Shown here one piece after another: positions 51,727 to 59,456 of a stretch of DNA of 64,000 nt; the stretch's first letter is position 1, and each line of letters starts with the position of its first letter. The notes below the pieces were generated by a model. It was not told the DNA's origin and did no database searches. It worked only from the letters and a program-made list of their open reading frames with translations. The DNA comes from Candidatus Neomicrothrix sp. UBA2983 (GTDB taxonomy: Bacteria > Actinomycetota > Acidimicrobiia > Acidimicrobiales > MedAcidi-G1). Location of the stretch: the NCBI GenBank assembly GCA_002346745.1, contig DEAL01000014.1, positions 20,084-84,083 on the forward strand. The letters run 5' to 3'. The position numbers and the translations under genes were made by a program.

Positions 51727-51766
51727 CCCGGACCCGACCCCGGCCAACACCCCGCACACCTGACCC
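51699..51766. repeat. 31-bp direct duplication spanning the EamA gene stop
   Basis: The 31 bases at 51699-51729, which include the TGA stop at 51724-51726, recur exactly at 51736-51766 (period 37 bp). Recent tandem duplication of the gene's 3' end. Confidence 0.8.
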
Positions 51767-51790
51767 CTCCCCTGACCCTCCGGAGCGACC

Positions 51791-52288
51791 GTGAGCGATC
51801 CCGTCCTCGACCAGGCCGCCGCCCTCGGCATCGCCCACGAGGTGATGCCGTGCGACCCCGACCTGGCCGACACCGCCGTCTTCTGCGAGGCCTACGGCAT
51901 CGCCCCCGAGGACTCGGCCAACGCCATCCTCGTGGCCGGCAAGCCCCGGCCCGACGAGCGCCAGCCCTTCGCCCTGTGCCTGGTGCTGGCCACCCACCGG
52001 CTCGACGTGAACGGCACCGTTCGCCGGCGCCTCGGCGCCCGCAAGGCCTCCTTCGCCGACGCTGACCAGACCCGGGCCATGACCGGCATGGAGATCGGCG
52101 GCGTCACGCCGTTCGGGATGCCTAAGGGGGTCCCGATCTGGATCGACGCCGCCGTCATGGCCCGCACTGAGGTCGTGGTCGGCGGTGGCTCCCGCCACCG
52201 CAAGTTGCGCCTGGCCCCCGAGGGCCTCCTGGCGCTGCCCGGCGCCGAGGTCGTGGAGGACCTGGCCCGCCCCGTCGACGCCGCCTGA
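51791..52288 (+). CDS. YbaK/ProX-type aminoacyl-tRNA deacylase
   Basis: 165-residue protein of the YbaK/INS editing-domain family, which hydrolyses mischarged tRNAs such as Cys-tRNA(Pro). It shows the family's central segment FALCLVLATHRLDVNGTVRRRLG, the helix KASFADADQTRAMTGMEIGGVTPFGMP and the end VVVGGGSRHRKLRLAP. It is a second free-standing editing factor in the window besides AlaX. GTG start 24 bp past the duplicated repeat. Confidence 0.88.
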   Translation: MSDPVLDQAAALGIAHEVMPCDPDLADTAVFCEAYGIAPEDSANAILVAGKPRPDERQPFALCLVLATHRLDVNGTVRRRLGARKASFADADQTRAMTGMEIGGVTPFGMPKGVPIWIDAAVMARTEVVVGGGSRHRKLRLAPEGLLALPGAEVVEDLARPVDAA

Positions 52289-52297
52289 GGACGCCGC

Positions 52298-52600
52298 CTA
52301 GACCGAGCCGCGGGCGAGGTGCTGGGCGAGGGCCTCGCGGGCCGAACTGGGCGGAGCGGTATCGAGCAGCCGGCAGAGCCGGTCCCGGCCGCCGGTGGCG
52401 GTCAGCACGTCGGCGGCCACGGTGTCGGTCACGTAGAGCAGGTCTAGGCGGGACCCCTCCGTGAGCGGATCGGCCATCAGGCCGTCGACGACGGGACCGC
52501 ACGCCAACTCGGCCGTGAGCAGCTTCAGCGCCGCCGCCTCGAGCTCGTCGAGGGCGTCGAGGACCCGCAGCACGTGGGTGGCCTGGCCGTCGGTGAGCAC
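52298..52600 (-). CDS. Hypothetical 100-residue protein divergent from MazG
   Basis: Helical, acidic protein starting VLTDGQATHVLRVLDALDEL. No family recognised. The GTG at 52600 is the only plausible start between the stop-free region and mazG; no good Shine-Dalgarno is seen. It faces mazG across 105 bp containing two inverted repeats. Moderate confidence that it is coding. Confidence 0.5.
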   Translation of the reverse strand: MLTDGQATHVLRVLDALDELEAAALKLLTAELACGPVVDGLMADPLTEGSRLDLLYVTDTVAADVLTATGGRDRLCRLLDTAPPSSAREALAQHLARGSV

Positions 52601-52610
52601 GTCGCAGAGT

Positions 52611-52659
52611 GTGGACCATCCACGCGCGAAGGGTGGGGATGCTCCGACCCGTTCGCGCG
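52611..52659. promoter_or_regulatory. Two inverted repeats between the hypothetical gene and mazG
   Basis: GTGGA-N3-TCCAC at 52611-52623 is immediately followed by CGCGCGAA (52623-52630) and its exact complement TTCGCGCG (52652-52659), with further pairing GGT/ACC inside. Candidate operator pair or structured leader for divergent genes. Confidence 0.4.
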
Positions 52660-52692
52660 CTGTGCGCGACCCGGCGGTGGCGGCCCATCGGG

Positions 52693-52698
52693 TACCGT
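52693..52698 (+). promoter_or_regulatory. -10-like TACCGT for mazG
   Basis: TACCGT, seven bases, then the ATG at 52706. Confidence 0.45.
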
Positions 52699-52705
52699 CC
52701 GCGCC

Positions 52706-52957
52706 ATGGAACTGACCGAGGTCCAGGACCTGATGGAGCGCCTCTACGGCGAGGCCGACCGGGAGCGCGGCATCCCCGCCACGGTCGCCTGGCTGTGCGA
52801 GGAGGTCGGCGAACTGGCACAGGCGGTGCGCAAGCAGACCCCGGACCGCCAACTCCACGAACTGGGCGACGTCCTGGCCTGGCTGGCCAGCCTCGCCAAC
52901 CAGTTGGACCTCTCGCTGGACGAGGCCATGCGGCGCTACGTCGAGGACCCGCCCTAG
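52706..52957 (+). CDS. MazG-like nucleotide pyrophosphohydrolase
   Basis: 83-residue single MazG domain, hydrolysing non-canonical or excess NTPs. The metal-binding EExxE is CEEVGE (Glu32, Glu33, Glu36) and the ExxD is HELGD (Glu52, Asp55), both with standard spacing. It is at the short end of the family, like archaeal and phage MazG. Convergent with asd. Confidence 0.88.
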   Translation: MELTEVQDLMERLYGEADRERGIPATVAWLCEEVGELAQAVRKQTPDRQLHELGDVLAWLASLANQLDLSLDEAMRRYVEDPP

Positions 52958-52972
52958 GGGTCCCGCGCCGGC

Positions 52973-53998
52973 TCAGGCCCGGCGGCGGAGGAGCTCCTCG
53001 GCGATCTGGATGGCGTTGAGGGCCGCCCCCTTGCGCAGGTTGTCGCCCGACAGGAACAGGGCGAGGCCGTGCGGGAGGGTCTCGTCGCGGCGGATCCGAC
53101 CCACGATGGTGGGATCGATGCCGGCGGCGTCGAGCGGCGTCGGCACCTCGGCCAGCACCAACCCCGGTGAGCCGTCCAACAGTTCGGTAGCCCGCTCCGG
53201 CGACAGGTCGCGCGAGAACCCGGCGTTGATCGCCAGCGAGTGGCCGGTGAATACCGGAACCCGCACGCAGGTGCCCGACACCTTCAGGTCAGGGATGTCG
53301 AGGATCTTGCGGCTCTCGTTGCGGAGCTTCTGCTCCTCGTCGGTCTCGCCCCGGCCGTCGTCCACGAACGAGCCGGCGTGGGCCAGCACGTTGAAGGCGA
53401 TCGTTCGGGCGAACGACGACGGCTCGGGGAAGTCCACTGCCCGACCGTCGTGGGTGAGGGCGGGAGCGTCGTCGAGCACCGCCGCCACCTGGCCGGCCAG
53501 TTCTTCGACGCCTGACAGCCCGGCGCCCGAAACCGCCTGGTAGGTCGCCACCGTCAGCGATTCGAGGCCCGCCTCGGCGTGCAGCGGAGCCAGTACCGGC
53601 ATCGCCGCCATGGTCGTGCAGTTGGGATTGGCCACGATCCCCTTCGGAACGTGGTCGAGGGCGTGGGCGTTGACCTCGGGGACCACCAGCGGCACGTCCG
53701 GGTCCATCCGCCAACCCGACGAGTTGTCGACCACGACCACGCCCGCCTCGGCCATGCGGGGGGCGTGGGCCAGCGAGGCGGTCTTGCCGGCACTCACCAG
53801 CGCCAGGTCGACGCCCGACCAGTCCATGGTCTCGATGTCCTCGACGACGATCTCGCCGCCGTCCCACGGCAGCGTGCTGCCCGCCGACCGGGCCGAGGCG
53901 ACGAAGCGCAGGTTGCCGACCGGGAAGGCGCGCTCGGCCAGCAGGGCGCGCATGACCCCTCCGACCTGACCGGTTGCTCCGACGACGGCGACGTTCAT
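52973..53998 (-). CDS. asd: Aspartate-semialdehyde dehydrogenase
   Basis: 341-residue NADP-dependent enzyme, second step of the aspartate pathway to Lys, Met and Thr. NVAVVGATGQVGGVM is the cofactor loop, the catalytic Cys lies in GIVANPNCTTMAAMPVLAPLH near residue 127, and the substrate/active-site His is in RVPVFTGHSLAINAGF. The ATG sits 7 nt after TAACCT. In many actinobacteria asd directly follows lysC; here three lipoprotein genes separate them. Confidence 0.95.
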   Translation of the reverse strand: MNVAVVGATGQVGGVMRALLAERAFPVGNLRFVASARSAGSTLPWDGGEIVVEDIETMDWSGVDLALVSAGKTASLAHAPRMAEAGVVVVDNSSGWRMDPDVPLVVPEVNAHALDHVPKGIVANPNCTTMAAMPVLAPLHAEAGLESLTVATYQAVSGAGLSGVEELAGQVAAVLDDAPALTHDGRAVDFPEPSSFARTIAFNVLAHAGSFVDDGRGETDEEQKLRNESRKILDIPDLKVSGTCVRVPVFTGHSLAINAGFSRDLSPERATELLDGSPGLVLAEVPTPLDAAGIDPTIVGRIRRDETLPHGLALFLSGDNLRKGAALNAIQIAEELLRRRA

Positions 53999-54005
53999 GC
54001 CGCGA

Positions 54006-54011
54006 AGGTTA
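54006..54011 (-). promoter_or_regulatory. -10-like TAACCT for asd
   Basis: TAACCT on the minus strand, 7 nt before the asd ATG; asd can therefore be expressed apart from lysC. Confidence 0.5.
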
Positions 54012-54095
54012 CCGATGGCCGGTCGGGGCGGCCCCACGCATTGCCGGTCAGCGGTCACCCGACGACGGGCTGAAGGGCCTGGGCACCCGGCCTGG

Positions 54096-54857
54096 TCAGA
54101 GGCCCAGTTCGACGGCGAAGCGCTCCTCGTCGCCCGCAGCCAGTCGGGCGGCGGCGAACAGGTCGGCGACGAACGACACCATCGGGAATTCGCCACAGGC
54201 CGCACCGACCCAGTCGGCGATGCGACTCGCCGCCTCGTCGAGTTCCGCGCCCGCCGCGTCCGGCTCGGCCAGGAGGGCACCGAAGAGTGCCTGGCGGAGA
54301 CGGGCCTCGGTGACCGACCCGACATCGAGCTCGGCGAGCACCCGGTCGATGCCCTCGTAGACCCCGGCCAGTGTCCCGGCGTCGTACCGGCGGGTGGCCG
54401 GTACATGCTCGGCCAGCCAGGTGAGCAGGGCGGTGGTCGCCCGCAACTGCACCAGGTGGCGGACCGGCAGGGCCGCCTCGGGGTCCAGCGCCTCGAGCGC
54501 CGTCGTCACCCGTGCCGATTCGACTGCCAGGTCGCCGCAAAAGCCCTCTGGCACGTCCGTCGGGCCGCCCACGGCCGTGGTCGGGGACCGGGGGGGTGCC
54601 GTCGTCGGCGGTACCGTCGAACTCGTCGTCGTGGTACTCGACAGGCTGGACGACGGCGGAGCCGTCGTCGTGGTGCTCGACAGGCTGGACGACGGCGGAG
54701 CCGCGGTCGTGGTGCTCGACAGGCTGGACGACGGCGGAGCCGCGGTCGTGGTCGCGACCGTGGCCGGCACCGGAGCGTCCTCGTCCTGGGCACAGGCCCC
54801 CAGGGCCAGCACGACCGGGATGACGAGCGCGAGCAGACGCCAGCGGGACACCAGCAC
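54096..54857 (-). CDS. Lipoprotein A of a paralogous triplet
   Basis: 253-residue predicted lipoprotein: signal VLVSRWRLLALVIPVVLALG with lipobox Cys22, a low-complexity Thr/Ser/Pro linker made of three 13-residue repeats plus more, then a helical domain (about 105-253). The domain contains FCGDLAVESARV, ALLTWLAEHVPATRRYDA and a closing ACGEFPMVSFVADLF. The WLAE-V pattern and paired Cys recur in the next two genes. Last of the lysC-linked run. Function unknown. Confidence 0.8.
   Translation of the reverse strand: MLVSRWRLLALVIPVVLALGACAQDEDAPVPATVATTTAAPPSSSLSSTTTAAPPSSSLSSTTTTAPPSSSLSSTTTTSSTVPPTTAPPRSPTTAVGGPTDVPEGFCGDLAVESARVTTALEALDPEAALPVRHLVQLRATTALLTWLAEHVPATRRYDAGTLAGVYEGIDRVLAELDVGSVTEARLRQALFGALLAEPDAAGAELDEAASRIADWVGAACGEFPMVSFVADLFAAARLAAGDEERFAVELGL
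54628..54744. repeat. 39-bp tandem repeat x3 in lipoprotein A
   Basis: Three in-frame copies (54628, 54667, 54706) of a 39-bp unit coding the 13-residue linker TTTAAPPSSSLSS. Nearly identical, so a likely length-variable site. Confidence 0.85.
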
Positions 54858-54860
54858 GCC

Positions 54861-55568
54861 TCAGTTCCCCGTGAGGAGTTTCCGGATGAAGTCGAGCAAC
54901 TCCTGGGGGATGGTCGACGGAGGAGCCGTCGTCGTCGGCCGGACGCCGGTCCGTGGGTCGAGGGCGGCCAGCAGCCGCACCACCTCAGGGGGGCACTCCC
55001 CCAGGAGGTGCACGCTCACCGTCTCGGCGACCGCCGACAGGGCACCACGACGCTCCTCGAGGGCGGCGTTGATTCGGGTCACGGCCTCCGCGGCATCCTG
55101 TTGCCCGTCATCGGACCCGACGACCGCCGTCGCCTCCCGCCAGAGCGCCGCCAGGCGTTCAGCATCGCCGGCCACCTTCTGGGGCACCCGCTCCGCCAGC
55201 CAGCCCGCCATCAGCGTCATGGCGCTGGCCGCCTCGAGGTACACCTGGGGGTCACCGGGGCCGAGGCTGGAGCGGATGTCGGCCAGACGGCCACCCTCCC
55301 GCTCGAGGTGGCTCCCGAGGTCCGGGCAGAAGTCGGTCGGAATCGTGGTCGTGGTGACGAGCTCGGCGGACGTCGTGTTCGAAGCCTCCGAGGACGTCGT
55401 CGCGGTGGTCGACGGCGGCGTGGTCGACGGCGGCGTGGTCGACGGCGGCGTGGTCGACGGCACCGTCCAGCCGGGATCGACCGTCGGGCGCTCCGGGCCC
55501 GACCCGCTGCCGCAGGCGCCGCCCACCAGTGCAACGACCACCATCAGGAGGGGGAACCGGGACCGCAC
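54861..55568 (-). CDS. Lipoprotein B of a paralogous triplet
   Basis: 235-residue predicted lipoprotein: signal VRSRFPLLMVVVALVGGAC (Cys19), a linker of STTPP repeats and further Thr-rich sequence, then a helical domain with FCPDLGSHLEREGG, LMAGWLAERVPQKVAGDAERL and a Cys in LLGECPPEVVRL. A second Thr/Pro patch precedes the C-terminal helix. It lies 3 bp from each neighbouring lipoprotein gene, so all three are co-transcribed. Function unknown. Confidence 0.8.
   Translation of the reverse strand: MRSRFPLLMVVVALVGGACGSGSGPERPTVDPGWTVPSTTPPSTTPPSTTPPSTTATTSSEASNTTSAELVTTTTIPTDFCPDLGSHLEREGGRLADIRSSLGPGDPQVYLEAASAMTLMAGWLAERVPQKVAGDAERLAALWREATAVVGSDDGQQDAAEAVTRINAALEERRGALSAVAETVSVHLLGECPPEVVRLLAALDPRTGVRPTTTAPPSTIPQELLDFIRKLLTGN
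55405..55461. repeat. 15-bp tandem repeat in lipoprotein B
   Basis: Three full copies of GTGGTCGACGGCGGC (from 55405) and a partial fourth, coding STTPP units of the linker. Confidence 0.8.
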
Positions 55569-55571
55569 GAC

Positions 55572-56609
55572 TCAGTCCCCGTCGGCGAAGGCGGCACCGA
55601 AGCCGCCGTAGAGGTCGAACACGATCGTGCTCTGCATGCCGCAGGTATCGCCCAGGTGGCCGCGGAGGCGCCCGGTCGCGGCGGGCACGTCGGCGGCGTC
55701 CATGGTCGCCAATCCTGCCCCGAGTCGGGTGGTGGCAGCGAGCATGGCGGTCTCGGCAGCAGCGGGATCGTCCGGGTCGAGGGCCTCGACCACCTCCGCA
55801 AACGCCTCAGCCACGACGATGGCGGCGTCATGGACCAAGACGGCGTCCTCCCGGTGGGTGGCGTCCACGTTCGTGGCCAGCCAGGCGAAGAGGTCCTCGG
55901 CGACGTCGAAGAGCGCGGCGTAGGCCACCGGGTCGGCTGAGGCGTCCAGGGCCTCGTTGCCGAGCACCTGGCGCAGCACGTCGTCGAGGACGTCGAAGTA
56001 GCCGTCGCAGAAGGGGCTGAGCTCGCCGGATCCCAACAGGGTGCACCGCAACAGGTTGGACATGATCGGCGTGTCGGCCAGCATCGCCTCCATCTCGGCG
56101 CCGTCGACCGTGACCCCGCCCGGTCGGGCCAATTGGGCGACGAGGATCGGCGCCATCTGGTCGACGGTGACGCCCCCGAGGAGGCAGTCGGGGTCGACCG
56201 GCGGCGGGCCGGCATCGCCGGACAGGCCGGAGTCCAGACCGGTCCGGAACACCCCGTCGATGGCGCCGCAGGCACCGAGTGCCTCGACAACCATCTCCGC
56301 CTGGTGCGGCCTCGGCCCCTGGAGGGCAATCGACAGGACGACCTCGGTCGTGGCGACGGCCAGCAACTCGTCAGCCACGCAGCCCAGGTCCTCGGCGGAC
56401 AGGTCCCGGAGCGCCCCTTCGGCACCGGCGCCGTCGGCGAACCGTTCCCGCACGTCCACGGCCTCGACGGTGGTCGGCGGGTTCGTGGTCGGCGGGTTCG
56501 TGGTCGTCGACGGGGACGTGGGCGCGGCCGCTTCCGGCGTGGAGGCGGCACACCCAACGGCCGACGCCGCCAAGAACACGAGTGCGACGGCGCGCAGCAG
56601 GGATCGCAC
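55572..56609 (-). CDS. Lipoprotein C of a paralogous triplet
   Basis: 345-residue predicted lipoprotein: signal VRSLLRAVALVFLAASAVGC (Cys20), short Thr/Pro linker with two NPPTT units, an extra N-terminal helical domain (about 55-190, with three internal Cys), then the shared module FCDGYFDVLDDVL and DLFAWLATNVDATHREDAVL near residue 238. It follows lysC by 29 bp. The extra domain and the shared module suggest divergence after duplication. Function unknown. Confidence 0.8.
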   Translation of the reverse strand: MRSLLRAVALVFLAASAVGCAASTPEAAAPTSPSTTTNPPTTNPPTTVEAVDVRERFADGAGAEGALRDLSAEDLGCVADELLAVATTEVVLSIALQGPRPHQAEMVVEALGACGAIDGVFRTGLDSGLSGDAGPPPVDPDCLLGGVTVDQMAPILVAQLARPGGVTVDGAEMEAMLADTPIMSNLLRCTLLGSGELSPFCDGYFDVLDDVLRQVLGNEALDASADPVAYAALFDVAEDLFAWLATNVDATHREDAVLVHDAAIVVAEAFAEVVEALDPDDPAAAETAMLAATTRLGAGLATMDAADVPAATGRLRGHLGDTCGMQSTIVFDLYGGFGAAFADGD

Positions 56610-56638
56610 GGTGTTCTCGCCCGTCTCCGGTGGCCGGA

Positions 56639-57118
56639 TCAGGCGTCAGCCAGGTCGAAGGCGTCGTGGAGGGCGGCGACCGCCTCCTCCACCTGCGACT
56701 CCGCCACCACGCAACTGACACGGATCGCCGACGTCGAGATCATCTGGATGTTGACGCCGTGATCGGCCAGGGTCTCGAACATCGTGGCCGCCACGCCGGG
56801 GTTCGTCCGCATGCCGGCCCCGACGATGCTCACCCGGGCGATGTCCGGATCGGCGTCGACGCCGACCGCCCCAACCTCCGCCACCAGCTTGCGGGTCTCC
56901 TCGAGCGTCCGCTCGATGTCGTCCCGGGGAACGGTGAACGAGATGTCGGTGACACCCTGCGCCGAGACGTTCTGGACGATGAGGTCCACGTTGACGTCGT
57001 GGTCGGCCAACGCCCGAAAGAGCGTGCCGGCCACGCCGGGGCGGTCCGGCACGCCGGCGATCGTCATCTTGGCCTCCGAGGCGTCGTGCGTGACGGCGGA
57101 GACGATGGCCTGTTCCAT
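56639..57118 (-). CDS. lysC: Aspartokinase beta subunit from internal start
   Basis: An in-frame ATG at codon 247 of lysC is preceded by GAGGAGG with 8-nt spacing, and would make a 159-residue protein starting MEQAIVSAVTHDASEAKMTI. This matches the beginning of the independently translated beta subunit of the corynebacterial alpha2-beta2 aspartokinase (MEEAVLTGV-type). Expression from this site is inferred. Confidence 0.6.
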   Translation of the reverse strand: MEQAIVSAVTHDASEAKMTIAGVPDRPGVAGTLFRALADHDVNVDLIVQNVSAQGVTDISFTVPRDDIERTLEETRKLVAEVGAVGVDADPDIARVSIVGAGMRTNPGVAATMFETLADHGVNIQMISTSAIRVSCVVAESQVEEAVAALHDAFDLADA

Positions 57119-57856
57119 GTTGGGTTCCTCCTCGTCGACCCACGTCCCCTCCTGCCAGGTGAACGCGGACCGGACATGCAGCCGCACCCCGTGGGTGCGG
57201 GCGTATTCAACTGACCGCATGGCCGGCTTCGGGCAGCCGGAGGCGGTCATCTCCAGCAACTCGTCGAACGACACCGCGGGCATCCGCCGGGCGGTCGGCA
57301 CCAGGCGCGGGTCGGTGGTGAAGACTCCGGTGACGTCGGTGTAGAGCTCACAGACGTCGGCGCCGAGGGCGTGGGCCAGCGCCACCGCCGTCGTGTCGGA
57401 GCCGCCCCGACCGAGGAAGGTGACGTCGTTCTCGGTCGACACGCCCTGCGATCCACCGACCACGGCCACACGACCGGCGTCGACCGTCGTCCGCACTCGC
57501 TCGGGGCGCACCTCCAGGATCTTGGCGTTGCCGTGCGTCGTGTCGGTCAAGAAGCCGGCCTGGCTGCCCGTGAACGAGTCGGCCGGGACTCCGGCGTCGT
57601 GGAGGGCCATGCACACCAGGGCCATGGCCTTGCGCTCGCCGGCCGTGATGAGCATGTCCAGCTCGCGGCCGGGGTGCGTCGACGAGACGTCCGCCGCCAG
57701 GCGCAGCAGCTCATCGGTCTCCTTGCCCATGGCCGACACGACCAGGACCACCCGGTCGCCGTGGCGCACCGTGCGCGCCACGTGGTCCGCGACCTCGCGG
57801 ATGCGTTCGGGGTCGCCGACCGAGGTGCCGCCGAACTTCTGGACGATCAGTGCCAC
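56639..57856 (-). CDS. lysC: Aspartokinase
   Basis: 405-residue aspartate kinase, first step of Lys/Thr/Met synthesis. The kinase domain starts VALIVQKFGGTSVGDPERI and includes LITAGERKAMALV and TFLGRGGSDTTAVALAHALGAD. Two ACT domains form the C-terminal regulatory part (MTIAGVPDRPGVAGTLF and VSIVGAGMRTNPGVAATMF), so feedback control by Lys and/or Thr is likely. An internal ATG with a strong Shine-Dalgarno probably also yields a separate regulatory subunit. It heads the transcript containing the three lipoproteins. Confidence 0.95.
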   Translation of the reverse strand: MALIVQKFGGTSVGDPERIREVADHVARTVRHGDRVVLVVSAMGKETDELLRLAADVSSTHPGRELDMLITAGERKAMALVCMALHDAGVPADSFTGSQAGFLTDTTHGNAKILEVRPERVRTTVDAGRVAVVGGSQGVSTENDVTFLGRGGSDTTAVALAHALGADVCELYTDVTGVFTTDPRLVPTARRMPAVSFDELLEMTASGCPKPAMRSVEYARTHGVRLHVRSAFTWQEGTWVDEEEPNMEQAIVSAVTHDASEAKMTIAGVPDRPGVAGTLFRALADHDVNVDLIVQNVSAQGVTDISFTVPRDDIERTLEETRKLVAEVGAVGVDADPDIARVSIVGAGMRTNPGVAATMFETLADHGVNIQMISTSAIRVSCVVAESQVEEAVAALHDAFDLADA

Positions 57857-57864
57857 GGGGGACC

Positions 57865-57870
57865 ACGCTA
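57865..57870 (-). promoter_or_regulatory. -10-like TAGCGT for lysC
   Basis: TAGCGT on the minus strand, 8 nt before the lysC GTG. Confidence 0.45.
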
Positions 57871-57956
57871 CCGGGACCGTCCCGGGCGCCTGCCGCGGGT
57901 TTCCCGGACCCACCACCGACTGGCGCCCGCCCATCGGCGCCGGGAACGCAGGTCGG

Positions 57957-57962
57957 TAGGGT
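57957..57962 (+). promoter_or_regulatory. -10-like TAGGGT for the cyclophilin gene
   Basis: TAGGGT, eight bases, then the ATG at 57971. Confidence 0.45.
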
Positions 57963-57970
57963 GCCGCCCC

Positions 57971-58774
57971 ATGGCCACCAAGACACGTCGCCCCGCCCCG
58001 CCGCCGCGACCCTCCGGACCGGCGCCACGCCACTCCTCCCGCACCCGCCTGCTGGCCGGCATCCTCGCCGTCGTCATGCTCGGCAGCGTCGTCACCGTGA
58101 CGGTGGCGGGCTTCGCCAACCGCGGTGGCGACGACGACGAACGCACGACGACTCCCACCGGCTGTCCGGCGGCCGACAAGTCGGACGCCCCCCGCCTCGC
58201 GTTCGACAACCGGCCCGTCTGGTGCCTCACCAGCGGCACCAGCTACGCGGCGGTGTTCGCCACCAGCGAGGGCGAGATCCGCTTCGACCTCGACACCGAC
58301 CGAATGCCCGAGACCACCAACAACTTCGTGGTCCTCGCCCGCTACGGCTACTTCGACGACACGCTGCTGTTCCGCATCGATCCCAGCATCGGCATCATCC
58401 AGGGCGGGGCCCCGACCACCAACAGCTGGTCCGACCCCGGGCCGGGCTACACCATTCCCGACGAGGGCGGCACGTTCATGCCCACCGCCAACGGCGGCGC
58501 CCGCGGCCCCTTCACCTACGAACCCGGACAGCTCGTGATGGCCCGCTCGGCGGGACTCAACAGTTCGGGCGCCCAGTTCTTCTTCACCACCACCGAGAGC
58601 GCATCACTGCTGGACGACCAGGGCAGCTACCTGGTGTTCGGCACCACCGACGACGCCGGCCAGGCGGTGCTCGACGCCATGATGGCCCTCTACGAGGTCG
58701 ACCCCGACTCGCCCTACGGGGGTGGCCCCACCCGCGACCTCGTCGTCCACTCGGTCACCATCGCCGAGGGCTGA
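57971..58774 (+). CDS. Membrane-anchored cyclophilin-type peptidyl-prolyl isomerase
   Basis: 267-residue protein with a Pro/Arg-rich cytoplasmic start, one membrane helix (about 28-50: LLAGILAVVMLGSVVTVTVAG) and an extracytoplasmic cyclophilin domain (about 85-265). The fold shows TTNNFVVLARYGYFDDTLLFR, PGQLVMARSAGLNSSGAQFFFTT and YLVFGTTDDAGQAVLD. It probably assists folding of exported proteins. aat follows after 10 bp on the same transcript. Confidence 0.92.
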   Translation: MATKTRRPAPPPRPSGPAPRHSSRTRLLAGILAVVMLGSVVTVTVAGFANRGGDDDERTTTPTGCPAADKSDAPRLAFDNRPVWCLTSGTSYAAVFATSEGEIRFDLDTDRMPETTNNFVVLARYGYFDDTLLFRIDPSIGIIQGGAPTTNSWSDPGPGYTIPDEGGTFMPTANGGARGPFTYEPGQLVMARSAGLNSSGAQFFFTTTESASLLDDQGSYLVFGTTDDAGQAVLDAMMALYEVDPDSPYGGGPTRDLVVHSVTIAEG

Positions 58775-58784
58775 CCCCGGCACC

Positions 58785-59456
58785 ATGCCCGTCGAGCCGC
58801 CGTCAAGCGCCTGGCTCTTCCCGCCCGCCGACAGCGCCGACGACCACGGCGTCGTCGGCGTCGGCGCCGACCTCGACCCCGGCACGCTCCTCACCGCCTA
58901 TCGGTCGGGCCTGTTCCCGATGCCGGTCCGGGAGGACGGGGCCGTGGCCTGGTGGTCGCCCGACCCGCGCGGCGTGCTGCGACCCGCCGACGTTCGGGTC
59001 AGCCGGTCGCTGCGACGCTCACAACGGCGCTACGAGGTCCGTGTCGACACGGCCTTCGACGAGGTGCTCGAAGCCTGCGCCGATCCCAAACGGCCGCGGC
59101 GCTGGATCGACGCCCGGATGGTCGCCGCCTACACCGAACTCCACCGACTCGGCTGGGCGCACTCGGTGGAGGCCTGGGACGACGAGGGACTGGCAGGCGG
59201 GCTCTACGGCGTGGGGCTGGGCGGCCTGTTCGCCGGTGAGTCGATGTTCCACCAGCGGACCGACGCCTCGAAGGTGGCGCTGCTCGGACTGGTCGACCTG
59301 CTAGGCACCAGTGGACCGCGACTCGTCGACGTCCAGTGGTCGACCCCGCACCTGGCCGGCCTCGGCGCCACCGAGTTGCAGCGCGACGTCTACCTCGCGA
59401 TGCTGCCGACCCTGACGTCGGCCACGGGGCCCGACTGGGCCGCTGCGGCTAACTGA
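58785..59456 (+). CDS. aat: Leucyl/phenylalanyl-tRNA-protein transferase
   Basis: 223-residue enzyme that adds Leu or Phe to proteins with basic N-termini, marking them for ClpS/ClpAP-type N-end degradation. Signatures are YRSGLFPMP near residue 40, WWSPDPRGVL near 57, the FAGESMFHQRTDASKVAL block near 148, and VDVQWSTPHLAGLGA. Its last 8 nt overlap the end of the carboxylase epsilon gene on the other strand. Confidence 0.94.
   Translation: MPVEPPSSAWLFPPADSADDHGVVGVGADLDPGTLLTAYRSGLFPMPVREDGAVAWWSPDPRGVLRPADVRVSRSLRRSQRRYEVRVDTAFDEVLEACADPKRPRRWIDARMVAAYTELHRLGWAHSVEAWDDEGLAGGLYGVGLGGLFAGESMFHQRTDASKVALLGLVDLLGTSGPRLVDVQWSTPHLAGLGATELQRDVYLAMLPTLTSATGPDWAAAAN

Noticed and set aside
54628..54744. 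Regular 39-bp repeats considered as a CRISPR array
   Set aside because: Head-to-tail units without spacers, in frame, coding a Thr/Ser/Pro linker; no cas genes.
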